Source: Balanoglossus misakiensis
Lineage: Eukaryota > Hemichordata
DNA length: 64,000 nt
Assembly: GCA_040954595.2 (NCBI GenBank)
Contig: CM082586.2
Span: 12,152,001-12,216,000 of the forward strand
Reading direction: 5' to 3'
Part shown: positions 9,664 to 22,579 of the stretch, piece after piece
Numbering within the stretch: the first letter of the stretch is position 1
How the letters are laid out: the number at the start of each line of letters is the position of its first letter
Translations under genes and position numbers: made by a program
The notes under the pieces: model-generated
The model's database searches: none
Seen by the model: the letters and a program-made list of their open reading frames with translations, nothing else
What the model was told of the DNA's origin: nothing

Positions 9664-12600
9664 TTATTTTATTTTATTTATTCTTTAATTCAGGCCATAT
9701 GCCCATACTGTAAAAAAAAAAAAAAACAAACAAACAAAAAACATACAAAACAAACCCAGAAACAACTCCATAAAAGAAAGACACAAAAGAAAAAAAAATC
9801 CCAAAAACTTAATAAAGAACAACCCTGCAATGCCCCCAGAATGTAGATAAAAAGTAAGAGTCAGTCTGTATACAGCTGCGGATAACCGGGTTACCGCTTT
9901 TTTGTAAGCGTTGGCAAAAGGAAAAAAACAATTTTCGATGTAGCGAGGTGAAGTTCAAAATATTCCTACTTACAAAGTTATGACTTATGCTTACATCGCG
10001 TTTCAGATTAAAAATCAATCTTAAGGCATTGTTATACGCAACTTTTAAAGTAGACATTTGTTTGACATTGTAGTTACACCACACGTTAAGACAATAAACA
10101 CTATATAAAAAACTTTTAAAAAGAGTACACTTCACCTTATGTGAGCAATGGCCAAAATTACGCAAAATAAAATTAGCTCTAGCATAAAAGCAACGAAGCT
10201 GCCACTGCATATCAGCATCATCCATACCCGAAGAGGACATAATATAGCCAAGATACTTTTTTGTACATACATACTTAAGAGGTTTACCATACAAATATAC
10301 ACAAGATATTCTGTGTGCTTTCCAAGACTTTGGGAAAATTGCCATACACTATGTCTTTGCAGTATGAAAAATAATATCATGCTCATTTCCATAAAGTTCA
10401 CAAATGTTACTCAGTTTCTGTAATGCTTTGACCGACGGACAAATCAAGACTAAATCGTCTGCATAGAACAAATGGTTAACAATGGTATTAGCTAGGTAAC
10501 AGCCAACCCCGGCTGATTGCAGCTGACCGCTTAAATCATCTACATATATAGCGAACAGTTTGGGTGAAAGAATACTTCCTTGCCGTACACCGTTAATAAC
10601 ACTGAAGGAATTAGAAATTACAGATGCCCAGCGCACAGAAAAGCATTGATTACTATACCAATATTGTAAAATACGAATAATAAAAAGAGGTATCTTGCAG
10701 TAAATCAATTTTCTAAACAAAGTCCAGTGGTTGACCCTATCAAAAGCTTTCGTAGCATCCATAAAACAGAGGTAAACTGGCGTATTATGCCTCTTATAAA
10801 AGTCAACAATTTCTTTGAGAACAAAGATACACATGTCGGTAGAGTGATTACTTTAAAACCAAACTGTAAATTGCTTGTATCTAAGAGTGAATCAATACGA
10901 GATAGAATACAAAGTTCCAGAACTTTCGAGATGGCCGTGACAATTGCAATGGGCCTATAATTATCCACAGAAGTAAGATCTTTGGATTTATCCTTCACAA
11001 TAGGACAAATAATGGCGTGCATTAAAGTCTCGGGTAAATAACCATGTGTAAAAAACTAGTAAAACATAAACTCAACATAACGCAAATGATTGGACTTGCA
11101 TACATGAGATGTTAAGCACCAAGACCATCATAGCCCAATGCCTTTCCCTTCTCAAGCTTATCAATACACCCTTTTAGTTCCATCGCAGTAACAACCATGG
11201 CATTGTTGTGGGAACCAGTTTCTTTTAACGATGACAGTACAAATGCCCTATCACGACAGTTCGAAACAGAATTCAACAAACTTTCATAATGTTGTTTCCA
11301 CATATCGGCAACATTTTCATGACCGGTGCAGCCACCTACACTGGTCGGAAGCGAAGATAAACAACCACGAGTGGTATGTACAGACTGCCAAAACTTACGT
11401 GTACCCCCCTGCGTCAAGTTGTTGGCCAAAGACTGGGCCCTGGCTAGGTTTTCATCTCTTCTACACGCCCGTAAAACCGACTTAAATTTTGCACGAGTTC
11501 TGCGCATGAGATCAAAGAGCGGGCCAAACCTAGGCCTGCCATTAGCAGCCCATAATTTAAATGCATCACGAGCGGCATTGTGAAAATCACGTACATGATC
11601 ATTCCAACCTGGAACAGTTTTAAAACCCAACCCCTCTGCCTTCGAAGCAGGAATGCAGTTCAACGCAGCTGATTTTAGAGAAGTAACAATATTCGAATAC
11701 AAAGAATTTAGACTGCTAATGTGATCTATATTCTTACAGTTAGGATCTCGACATACAGAGCAACATTTGGGATATCCAGTTTACGGAGTAAGCACTCCGT
11801 CATATGATCATAAGCAGACAAGTTCCTGGGCGTCGCTTTACTCCAGTTAGGCTTCGCATGAGCATTGGTAACATTTTGTGGAATCGGATCTGTATGTACT
11901 AACCCAACAATATCAATATTTACAGAAAGAGGAAAATGGTCAGAGGACACATAATCATACAAAATACCAATACTAGAAATAGCATTATGTACTGCATGGG
12001 TGCTCAAAATATGGTCCAACCAACCTGTACTACCATGTGCATCACTAACGAATGTAAAATTATCATTGCATCTACCAAGCTTTTCAACATCGGAGATATA
12101 CAAATTATGTTCTTTACAAAAAATATCAAGCTCCCTAGCAAATATTGTACCAAAGTTAGCATTAAAATCGCCAAGAATTATACCATTCGTTGTGTCAATA
12201 TCATTAATAATGCAATTAATTTTTGCCAAATAATTCATATAAGTGTCATAATTTTCTCCAGAACAGGTCGGAAGGTACGCACATAAAATAAAAAGTTTTC
12301 CAGAAGATGTAACAATATCAGCACCTAAAAGTCTTGTATCATCTAAATATTTTATTGAAAAGTTTTGTCCCAAGGATTTACGCCACATGATTGCAACTCC
12401 ACCAAATGGACGCCCGATGCGAATTCCACAGTCATCTCGAATGGCAGAAATACCACATGCATTAAAGCCTTTGTGAATACTCGACAGAAGAGGTAGTTCC
12501 GCTTCCGTCAGCCAGTGTTCTTGAACGAGTATAACATCATGATCGTTACAGAGAGACATAATAGAGTCTACTGATGACTTTATGCCACGACAGTTATATG
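9664..12600 (-). mobile_element. 5'-truncated APE-type LINE with (TAAAA)n tail
   Basis: Inserted in the repeat unit with a 4-bp TATT duplication (9660-9663, 12601-12604). The uninterrupted site is visible at 24268-24276 and 39190-39199. On the minus strand it starts within the endonuclease domain (NCRGIKSS at 12590) and ends in a TAAAA-type microsatellite tail at 9664-9690. This is the polarity expected of target-primed reverse transcription with 5' truncation. Confidence 0.88.
9809..12600 (-). pseudogene. LINE ORF2: endonuclease plus reverse transcriptase (broken)
   Basis: Reads in pieces on the minus strand. The AP endonuclease (12600-11726) has VQEHWL, GDFNANFG and SSDHFPL motifs. A linker follows (11702-11112), then RT (about 11040-10349) with DNYRPIAIVT, FMDATKAFDRVNH, GVRQGSILSPKLFAIY and the catalytic FYADDLVL, and then a C-terminal domain (10345-9809) with KYLGYIMSS and FYARANFILRNFG. 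Stops at 11726, 11112 and about 9809 and frameshifts at about 10850 and 10349 disable it. Catalytic motifs are intact, so the decay is modest. The clade is uncertain: the PSVKALQKL region after YADD resembles invertebrate LINEs of the CR1/I supergroup. ORF1 is absent because of the 5' truncation. Confidence 0.85.
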
Positions 12601-12846
12601 TATTATTATAAGAAATTTATAATTGAGGTGTGAGGAGCCTCATTCCCTTTATTGCATACAGTGTACATAGGATCAGGACAGCAAATGTTTTCAGCGTGGG
12701 GGGGGGGGGGGTCATCATATTTTTGGGTCTGTCAAAGGGGGGTGATCATTTTTTGGTGCTGGGTGAAGGGGGGGGGGCGTCGGTCTGATTTTGAAAACCG
12801 ATGACTCAAACTTGCCGACCCCCAGCCGTAAAAACTGAACGGTCCC

Positions 12847-15800
12847 TAAGTATTAGGAAGGTTCCAATGCATGTCACTGGGCATGAATGTGCAAGGCTAG
12901 GTGTACTGTTTTGTTTTGTTTTGTATTTTGTTTTAATCTTAAAAATTGTGCTCCATGAATTTTAATGTGCAATTGTTTTCATACTAGGATGAAAAAGAAA
13001 CTGAGAACTAAATATGGCATTAGTGACACTTATAATCCACTAATGGAACTGGAATCATTTGATAATGGCTGGTGGGTTACATTATACACATGACTGGTGG
13101 TAAGGTAAGCATTTGTTTGCATCCATGGATGACCACTTATAACATACCAATGTTCACATCCTCTTGAAAATTCAAGGTCATTGTAAGTGTAAACTTACAG
13201 TTGAAATATTAATTACCTTTATGTGTTTTCAACTGTACATTTAGATCTCTTTTGAGAAACTACATAACATTGAATTGGGAATAGTAAAAATATTTACCCA
13301 ATTAACATTTGAAGTGATTGGAGCTAATGATATACTGGAAATAGACCACAAATTAAAGGTAAGAAATTTAGTATAATTTAGTATTTAATTTTCTTTAAAT
13401 GATGAATCAGAAGTTTTATTCATACTATGTTACAATACTGGAACAAAGTCCATTGTGTTTGCTTGTGCATCATGTAAATGTGCTGACAATTCAATCGCCC
13501 GTGTATAAATCAATATTGTAATTGACATTATGGTTTAATTGGCAATATGTATTTACAGACCAGTGTCATTATTACGTTAGGTATTTGATTGGACAGCTTT
13601 CAAACGAACTCTATCCCCATCATTTGTCTACAAACACAAGTCGTTTATCGGAAGGGACTTCAAGTTGTGGGCCCAGGTGGCCCCATTCATACTGGCTTCT
13701 AACGTACCACCTGAGTATCTACGATTGTGGCACCTCATCAGTGAGGTAGGTTATAACATTAACTTTATCATTTGTTTTAGAGATTACATTTAAGTTTGAT
13801 ATTTAGCTCCCATTTTTTGAAAATGCCATGTGTATCATTAATTGTATATTAAGTTACTTGGGTATCTGGTTATGGCTGTAGAGCTGTGAAAATCTGAAGC
13901 AAAACTATTATATACTTGTGTGTGTATTTCTCATGGTGAAATCGGAAATGTTTTATGAAGAATTTCCTTTTGTTAAAGTATCAAAATAATTATATTTTTA
14001 TGACGCCTCTCTTCTTTCACTTGACATAGGTTTTTGTACTTGTGCATAGAGGTAGACGAACAACATGTCAGAGAAATGCAAGAATTGGTTGATAACCTGA
14101 TCAGTGAAGTGAAGAAAGTGTTTCCTTCAACTTTGAAACCTAAGCATTTATGAAATATTTACCTTAATTTAAATTGTGGTCTTTGGTTATTTTGGGTTCC
14201 ATTTGTTCCACTGTCTGACTAGTTTCATAATGAATTAGTTGTGAGATGCCCAGCAGATGCTTCATGTATCAATTGACAAGTTGTTGAAAGGTAAACAATA
14301 CAAAAATAATATATGAAGATTTTTTTAAATTTTCCCCTTCTCAGATGTGAATCGTTAATGGGCTTGGTCAGGGTCAGGTGTTTATTTACCAATCACCACA
14401 ATCCATCTAGAGATCTGGCCGTAAGTTTTGATAGACTTCAACAGATTCATCACATACTTCAATGTGGATTTTGGAAAGACTGATGGAGATTACAGGTAAG
14501 GACTTACCTATTTACAGTTATTAAAAGTAAGCATGGCAATTAGTCACAAAGATTTATTGATGGGAAGACTGTGTTTGGCAAACTGGCCGACTAATCAATC
14601 TATTTATTGCAAGGAATGGTCAGTATGTACAGGAAAATGCATTTTATATCATTTTGATATCAAAAGTACACTAGTCAAAAATGTTAGATGTACAGGAATA
14701 AGTTTATTATTACTGTACAACATGAAGTATGCCTGTAAACATTAATACTGCAGTGACTTATGCATGCTTCTCACTATTTTGGTATTGGCCCAGTATTCTT
14801 TAAAATCACCAGGAATGATGTTTGAACATTTTTTTTATTAGTATGATAGTTAAGTTTTTTGTTATCATTTTAAATTCTATTCTCAGATGCTGTGGAAACT
14901 CAGTAAAAATGAATAGGTGACCAGAACTCCAGAAGTTTCTATATGGTGATAACAAAAGTAGAAGCTATCTGAAAGGTGACTTGAGAAAGGTAAGTTTGCA
15001 GCTACAATCTCCACTTATAAACAATGACCATGGGGAAATGTACCATACTAAAATAGCAGAATCCGTGGACTTTAGCATGCATCCTGTGCCGTATACCGGT
15101 ACAGACGGTATTTTCATGAGTGATGTAGTGTATTCTGTGCCAGTCATGATTCACTTGTTCATTAGTGAAAATAACTTCAGTACAGCACAGATCACACACA
15201 GAGAGTTCTGCTATTATTGCATATGTTCCCTCAGATTTCACAAAAATTAATGTGCAGGAATCTATCATATACACCTGACTCTATTCAATATAAAAATTTG
15301 TGAGTGTGTTGATAATGTTCACACATTTGAGTGGTTTAAAGAATAATAGACAGTAATGAAATATTTTTACAGCTGCAAGCTGGCATGGCACATGTAAAGC
15401 ATCCATAGAGGAGGAAACAGCCAACAATGACATGGACAGGTAATGTCACAATTCCATTGTGTCACATTAAGGTTGAACGCGCAGTGTTTTACAATGCTGT
15501 CCATTTATCACTTTCACTTTAAACAGCTACTGTAAACTTATTAAAACCATGGTTTATGTGATAAATTTGTGATATGTCTGCAGATACAGTTTTTAAATGT
15601 GTTACATTCCGACTTTTAAGTGTTGTTGTTTTTTCCTGATTGTGCAACAACAGATGTCAGGCCAAGAGAGTTCAAAGCAGTGCAAGCAGAAAATGGTATT
15701 GTAAACAGAGGTGCTTTTCTGAGCTATACAACGTCTTCCAGAGAGGTAATGCAATTGCATAACAATTAATGGAAAAGGATATGGGTGCACTATATGTTCT

Positions 15801-16416
15801 GACATTTCTATTTCATCAATATTATGGTCAGAGATCAACATCCCTCATGCAGGCTAAATATGATAATATAAGGTTATTCACTAATTATATTATATCATGC
15901 TACTGTCCACAATTCTGATTGGACGAGAGCTCAATCCAGCGATGATAAAAAACTCAATAATGCACTGCTAAAACGGTGACCTTTGACCTAACCCAAGTAA
16001 TATGTTGTAAAAAAATGTGATATTTGCATAAATGTGTTATCGGGGAAACTTTTGCAATTTTTGTTAAAAATTGTTTTCTCTGAAACCGCTTGTCATATTG
16101 CATTGAACTTTGGCAGGCATGTTCCTTGTAGTGATTGAAGTAAGATATTGTACAATGATACTTGCATATTTGTGTTTTTGCCACTTTTTAACAAATATTT
16201 TCTGTGAAACTGCTTGTTGGATTGCTTTGATATTGTTTTTTTTCTCTGATTGCTTTGAAATTTACACATACATGAATATGTGCAACTTTTATTCACTTCT
16301 GATATCAGAAATATTCAATATTTAGCGAATTTTTTGTAAGTTTCTTTGTTTTTGGTTAGCAAATCTTCTCCTAAATTGTCCAGTTGTTTTGAAAGTTACT
16401 GTTTACAAGGTGTTGT
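12847..16416 (+). repeat. ~5-kb tandem unit, copy 1 (transposase exon part)
   Basis: Near-identical to 24488-26407 plus 33256-35090. It contains the C-terminal transposase exons described separately. It ends at 16416, where the BEL element is inserted, and the unit resumes at 23161. The 15900-16416 part is AT-rich, non-coding, and includes a TGACCTTTGACCT (DR1) site at about 15977. Confidence 0.85.
12988..15755 (+). pseudogene. CACTA/KDZ-like transposase, C-terminal exons, copy 1
   Basis: Spliced reading gives exon 12988-13071 (KYGISDTYNPLMELESF), 13245-13358 (ISFEKLHNIELGI), 13581-13745 (SFIGRDFKLWAQVAPFIL), 14052-~14146 (VDEQHVREMQELVDNL), 14345-14495 (TNHHNPSRDLA, QQIHHILQCGFW), then smaller exons at 14888, 15373-15439 and about 15650-15755. 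The order RDFK...W.L, then an LLH-type segment, then TNH..PSRDLA matches the C-terminal half of transposases of the animal/fungal KDZ or CACTA-like group. This copy lost about 80 bp at 14147 that copy 2 retains (MLLHLIVDITDYGP), and a TGA follows CGFWKD. It is therefore a relic. Exact superfamily assignment needs a profile search. Confidence 0.7.
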
Positions 16417-16956
16417 TGTGGCTGAAGCCATGCAAAAACAAAAGAATTTCGTATTTTAATATTGAGGGATATGCACGAACGGTTTGTTGTTTAAAATCTT
16501 ACTCCATAAAAATAGTTCCATATTTTGTTACGAGTTTCGATATTGCAGACTTTTGATTTTCACGATGAAAGATGTTGTGACTTTATGTGTACCTTTGAAG
16601 GTCATTGTGAACACATCGACAAACCATATTTCGCACAAAAGTTTTACAAGTAGTCCATCTACGAATGTCATATCACTACACATTTGCACCTCGTGTTTTC
16701 GATTTCGCTATGGGACGGTGAAGTACACCCTCGTCTCTCGTTTCGTACCCTTCGATATTTCATTCGTATTTCAAAACTTCCCGACCACAAGGCTTTACAA
16801 GTCGCCAGCAAGTTTTTACTGTGACCGCCAAAGCTTTTCCGAAATATTCAAAAGTCAGAGTCGAGTTTCCATGTATGGGTCTTCTGTTTATTATCGATAA
16901 ATCGATCGAGTGATCGCTGAATGCGATCGTACGAGACTGTACACAATAGTCGAAAG
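16417..16956 (+). repeat. BEL 5' LTR (shortened, with an inverted end)
   Basis: The first ~435 bp match the 3' LTR in direct orientation. From about 16850 to 16956 the sequence is the reverse complement of 3'-LTR positions ~23027-23140. It lacks the terminal ~45 bp arm and joins straight to protease coding sequence. Confidence 0.8.
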
Positions 16957-16970
16957 CAGACTGCTATGGT

Positions 16971-18140
16971 GTGACTTGCCCACGGGGAAAGTCTATTTCG
17001 TCGATGATCATTCCAGTGTGGATTTCTGGATACAAAGAACCGAACAGAGAGATTCTAGTGTACGCGCTGTTGGACACACAGTCAGATACTACTTTCGTGT
17101 TGGATCATGTCGCTGAACAGCTACACACAGCATCTGAGCCAGCAAACCTTCGTATGACAACCATGACAATGAGCAACAAGGTTGTTGCCTGTCACAAATA
17201 TCGCAAACTCAGAGTTCGCGGGTTTGACTGTGACAAAATAGTTCCGTTGCCCACTACGTATTCGCTTGATTACATTCCAGTGGAAAAATCGCACATTCTG
17301 ACTCGTGATATGGCCAATGGGTGGCCTCATCTTAGAGAAATCGCTACTTATATTCATCCTCAACAGAAATGTGAAGTTGGTCTGTTGATAGGTTATGATT
17401 GTCCTCAAGCCCTAGCACCTCGTAGCTGTGTCACAGGCAGTGGAAATCAGCCATTCGCAGTAGAGACAGACTTAGGATGGAGCATCGTCGGACATCTTAC
17501 ACATCGAGATGAAAGGGAAGATGTCTTCAGTTTTACCCATAGAGTACTTACAAAGGTGATACCAGACGGTCTACAACCAGGTGTAGACAGTCAGCAGAGA
17601 CTTCGTATGGAAGAGTCTCATTCGTCGGCAGTTCGTTATGCCTTTAAGACTTCAGCCAAGGAGCAAGTCCTCAACCCTTTGGACGTGGTGAGAATTCTCG
17701 AATCGGACTTCAACGAACAAAGAGTTGAAGAAACCGCCATGTCTCAGGACGACATTCGATTTTTAAAGATCATGGAAAATGGTATTTCAAAAGAACCAGA
17801 TGGATTCTATACAATGCCACTTCCATTCAGACAGGATAAACGAGCGCTCCCAAACAACAGATGTATAGCGCAGCAGAGACTTCAGTACTTGAAAAGGCGC
17901 TTCAAGTCAAACCCAAAGTATCTGAACGACTACAGAAACGTCATGGAAGACATTATTGCGACAGGAGATGCGGAACTGGTCGACGACCAGAATATAGATG
18001 ATGGATCAATGTGGTATATTCCACACCATGGGGTGTATCACCCTAAAAAACCGACAAGATTCGTGTCGTGTTCGATTGTAGTGCGAGGTTCAAGGGAACG
18101 AGCCTCAACGATCATTTGTTGCAGGGACCGGATCAGATAA
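16971..18140 (+). pseudogene. BEL protease-RT (N-terminal part)
   Basis: Starts within the Pao-type aspartic peptidase: LVYALLDTQSDTTFVLDH is the D-T/S-x active-site region, and GYDCPQALAPR is the conserved downstream motif (the C-terminal part of this domain in Pao polyproteins). LGWSIVG and the spacer to RT follow, with [15 protein letters not shown] as the RT entry motif. The frame breaks at about 18060, just before the FDCSARFKG motif. Gag is missing upstream, so the ATG at 16971 is unlikely to be the original start. Confidence 0.85.
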
Positions 18141-18583
18141 ATTCCCTCATTGGTGTACTTTGTCGTTTTCGCATAGAGAACATCGCAGTCATGTGTGACA
18201 TCGAGCATATGTTCCACAGATTTAGAGTCAAGAAAGATGACAGAAACTATCTCCGATTTCTTTGGTGGAGAGATGGTAATGTCGACTACGAACCAGTTAC
18301 CTACAGGATGAACGTTCACCTATTCGGCGCTGTGTCCTCACCAGGATGCGCAAACTACGGTCTTCGACAAGTGGCCAAGGACAACCCACAGCACGGAAAG
18401 AGCGCTGTAGACTTCGTCGCAAAGAATTTCTATGTTGATGATGGTCTCCATAGTCTCGAGACGGCATCAGAGGCTGTCCAACTTATACAGGATGTCCGCA
18501 ACCTTTGCGCAGAAGGAAATTTACGTCTGCACAAGTTCATATCGAATGACAGAACTACGATGGAATCTGTCCCTATTTCATAG
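18060..18583 (+). pseudogene. BEL RT palm
   Basis: Encodes [37 protein letters not shown] and the catalytic NFYVDDGL box (about 18428-18450), all typical of Pao-family RT. It ends at a stop at 18581 with a further frame change. The upstream and downstream frames carry the flanking RT and connection segments. Confidence 0.85.
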
Positions 18584-18589
18584 CGTGCC

Positions 18590-21500
18590 AAAAACGTCAA
18601 GGATTTGGATTTGTCGTTCAGTGAGCTACCAATGGAAAGAGCACTTGGAATCGAGTGGCGCGTTGAGTCAGACATTGTTCCATTTTTCGCCTATCATCAA
18701 GATGCACTCGCCTTCTCGTTGTGGAATACTTTCGGCAGAAGCATCTGTTTTCGATCCTCTCGGATTTCTCGCACCTTTCGTACTTCGAGGAAAACGGATC
18801 TTGCAAGAGATGTGCAAGAAAGGAACCGATTGGGATGATCCCTTGCCAGACGATTTACGTCCGAGGTCGGAATCATGGCTTACTGAGTTGCCCAAGCTAG
18901 ACGACTTGAAGATAAGAAGATGCTTCAAGCCGCAACATTTCAGACCAGTGAAGAAAGTTGAGCTTCACCATTTCTCGGATGCCAGCCTGACAGGTTATGG
19001 TCAGTGTTCGTATATCAGACTAGTCGACAGTCTAGATAATATTCATTGTTCGCTCGTGATGGGAAAGGCTAGAGTCGCCCCTTTGAAACCCATTACTGTT
19101 CCCCGATTGGAACTACAAGCTGCTGTTGTTTCTATACAGGTCAGCAATCTACTGAACAAAGAGTTGGATTACCCATTGTAGTCCATGGGCCAGGACCCCA
19201 TTTTTCATAAATTGGTATCAGAAAGATGGACAAAGCCTCACATAGATTTTTGGAAAGGCCTATATCTCTAGATTATAAATTGGGGTGATAGCCCTGCCTA
19301 TCGAGTAGCTTTCTGCATTTTTTCCCTCAAAAACTAATGTAAGAACCTAAAAATTTCCGACCCAAATTTTGAGGGTAGGGGAACTTTAAATTGCTGTAAC
19401 TCCAGCAAAACTAAAGCCAGAACAGTCATTTACCACTCAAATTGTGTGTTTTTTAGAACTCTACCAAAATAATATATTTTGGTGGTAATTCGTTTTGAAT
19501 TGAGGTCAATAGAGGTCAAAAGGTCATGAAATTTGGGTCATTCTGAACATTTGTAGTATGACTATTTCTTGAACGATTGTTTTTAACTTAAGTCTTTAAA
19601 TGTCATTTACAAGATAAAATACTCTCCCAGAATCTATTTCAAACCAATAGAAAACCTTATTATTCATTTATGACCAGAAAAACACAAATAAAGAGAAACG
19701 ACAGAAAGACATCCAATTTTCCACTCAGATTTAAGGGTAGGGGAAACTTAAGTTCTTGTAACTCCGGCAAAAATAAACCCAGAACAGTCATCTACCACTC
19801 AAACTGTGTGTTTTTTAGAACTCTACCAATATAATATATTTTGGTGGTAATTCGTTTTGAATTAAGGCCAATAGAGGTCAAAAGGTCATGAAATTTGGGT
19901 CATTCTGAACATTTGTAGTATGACTATTTCTTGAACGATTTTTTTAACTTAAGTCTTTAAATGTCATTTAGAAGATAAAATACTCTCCCAGAATCTATTT
20001 CAAACCAATAAAAAACCCTATTATTCAATTACGATCAGAAAAACACAAATACAGAGATACGGAAGAATGGCACAAGACTTCAGACCCTGTTATTGGGGTA
20101 GTAGTTGTAACTCCGGCAAAAATAAAGCCAGAAAAGTCATCTACCTCTCAAATTGTGTGTTTTTTAGCACTCTAGCGATTGTATATGTATTTGTTGCAAT
20201 TTTGTTTTGAATTTAGGTCACAGAGGTCAAAAGATCACAAGATTTGGGTAATTTCGAAAAATTATGGTACGAACATTTCCTGCATTAATTTTTTAAACCC
20301 AAGTCTTCAAATGTCATTTATGAGATAAAATACTCTACACGATTTTTTTTCAGACCAATTGAAGACCTTATTATTCAATTACAATCAGAAAAAAAATTAG
20401 TAGAGAAACGGGATAATAACAAACAATTTCCCACGGATTTTGGGGTAGGTTTGGCCATCTAACAGGTAAGTATACACCCAACTGATCATGCACATATGGT
20501 GTTTAGGAGAACGGATGTGCAAATTTGTGAACCTTTGCATGCTGCTCATGTGCACTGTACTTGTATGATGATTCCTAACAATACTACGAGAAGGGGCCAT
20601 TAAGGCATTGTAGCTCTGGTTGTGTATTATTGTTGGATACCATCCTACAGTGTACAGGCACAGCAGATGACAAGCCAAGCAAAGGTTCAAAAATTCAAAA
20701 CGAATTACCACCAAAATATATTATATTGGTAGAGTTCTTAAAAACACACAATTTGAGTGGTAGATGACTGTTCTGGGTTTATTTTTGCCGGAGTTACAAG
20801 AACTTAAGTTTCCCCTACCCTTAAATCTGAGTGGAAAATTGGATGTCTTTCTGTCGTTTCTCTTTATTTGTGTTTTTCTGGTCATAAATGAATAATAAGG
20901 TTTTCTATTGGTTTTAAATAGATTCTGGGAGAGTATTTTATCTTGTAAATGACATTTGAAGACTTAAGTTCAAAAAAATCGTTCAAGAAATAGTCATACT
21001 ACAAATGTTCAGAATGACCCAAATTTCATGACCTTTTGACCTCTATTGACCTCAATTCAAAACGAATTACCACCAAAATATATTATTTTGGTAGAGTTCT
21101 AAAAAACACACAATTTGAGTGGTAAATGACTGTTCTGGCTTTAGTTCTGCTGGAGTTACAGCAATTTAAAGTTCCCCTACCCCCAAAATTTGGGTCGGAA
21201 ATTTTTAGGTTCTTACATTAGTTTTTGAGGGAAAAAATGCAGAAAGCTACTCGATAGGCAGGGCTATCACCCCAATTTATAATCTAGAGATATAGGCCTT
21301 TCCAAAAAACCAAGTGAGGCTTTGTCCATCTTTCTGATACCAAATTCCTGTCTGGCCCATGGACTATTGATGGAGAACTTCTACTGGACAGAGTCGAAAG
21401 TGGTACTCGGCTACATAGGAAATGATGTTCGTCGCTTCCACATATATGTTGCGAATCGTATACAAAGAATTAAAGAATCATCTCAGCCAGAGCAGTGGCA

Positions 21501-22471
21501 CTTTGTCCACACTGAGGAAAACCCTGCAGATCATGCATCTCGTGGACTCGGCGTTGATGGACTGATGAAATCCAATTTGTTTAGAGGTCCTGCCTTTTTG
21601 TGGGACAAAGAGCTTCCTCTGTCCACTCGGGTAGACGCACAGGTGTCAGCAGATGACCCCGAGGTAAAGAATACCAGAACATTGATGACTTCCTCGACTG
21701 CAACGTCATCCATGTTACATCGTGTAGAGCGATTTTCCGATTGGAACAAGGTTGTAGGAGCATTCGCCACCTTGTATCGCTATGTATCCGGGAAGGGAAG
21801 GGAAAGCGAAAGGAAATCGCTTCCGGAGGAACAAGACAGAGAGCTACCATGGCCATCGTGGCATGGGCCCAACAGGAAGCTTTCAAAGAAGAAATAGAGT
21901 CATTGAAATCTCGCACGTCAGAAGATAGTTCGGTCGGTTTGTCTCTTCGTACTCTGATGTATGAAGCAATGGCGATTGTGAATAGTCGACCCTTATCAGC
22001 AGAGAACTTGAACGACCCTACTGGACCGATGCCTCTTACTCCAAATCAGCTGCTGACTATGAAATCGGATGTGATTTTGCCACCGCCAGGCAACTTCGTC
22101 AGAGAAGATCTGTATGCCAGGAAAGGATGGTGTTCTGTTCATATCTTGCGAACGAGTTTTGGACAAGATGGCGTAAGGAATACTTACAGAATCTACAGGC
22201 CAGACAGAAGTGGCAGGAAACGAAGAGAAACCTTGAAGTTGGAGATATTGTACTTCTTAAGGAAGATGATGCTGTGAGAAATCAGTGGAGACTTGCGAAA
22301 GTGATAGACACTTTGCGCGATGATGATTGTTTGATACGTAGAGTCACTATCCTTGTGGGGGATCCCAACCTCTCGAAACAAGGTAAGAATGTAGACAAGG
22401 CAACAATTTTAGAAAGGCCTATTCATAAGCTTGTTGTATTGGTAGAAAATCCTGAAGCAGAGAAATGCTAA
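18590..22471 (+). pseudogene. BEL connection, RNase H and integrase remnants
   Basis: Fragments in three frames: ERALGIEWR (18628-), FDPLGFLAPFVLRGK (about 18750), HHFSDASLTGYGQCSYI (RNase H, about 18965) and VPRLELQAAV (about 19100). An insertion splits the RNase H domain at 19178/21367, after which ESKVVLGYIGN and HTEENPADHASRG continue. The integrase catalytic core is almost entirely deleted: the text jumps near 21780-21860 to the post-core region (LRTLMYEAMAIVNSRPLS) and the C-terminal domain (GDIVLLKEDD, 22240-). The 22471 end precedes the 3' LTR by ~108 bp. It cannot encode a working integrase. Confidence 0.85.
19179..21366. mobile_element. 2.2-kb long-inverted-repeat element inside BEL RNase H
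   Basis: Ends are TAGTCCATGGGCCAG and its reverse complement, flanked by TTG (19176-19178, 21367-21369), or ATTG if the terminal base is shared. Outer arms of several hundred bp are inverted (19179-~19650 versus ~20950-21366). The left arm also holds three direct ~355-bp repeats starting near 19380, 19740 and 20095, each with GGTGGTAATTCGTTTTGAAT-type and AGGTCA-rich segments. The centre (20450-20690) is unique. There is no coding region, so it is non-autonomous. The superfamily is unclear. Confidence 0.85.
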
Positions 22472-22579
22472 GGTAAGTTGTTTTCAGTGACACGGGAGAG
22501 CTGAGAAATAGCTTGGACGTATTAGGTAGTTGTTTTCAGTATTTCGATTAGGTAAAATCAATGTGATTTTAGGGGGGAG

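Larger units (their letters stand above)
9056..12846. mobile_element. G-rich TAA-type TIR element, left-truncated, interrupted by LINE
   Basis: Positions 9056-9663 plus 12601-12846 match the complete element at 38372-39437 from about its position 235 onward. The right end reads ...ACTGAACGGTCCC followed by TAA. The left TIR is missing in this copy and in the 23660-24487 copy, so the truncation pre-dates the unit duplication. G/C homopolymer runs near 12700-12830 are typical of the family. Confidence 0.75.
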
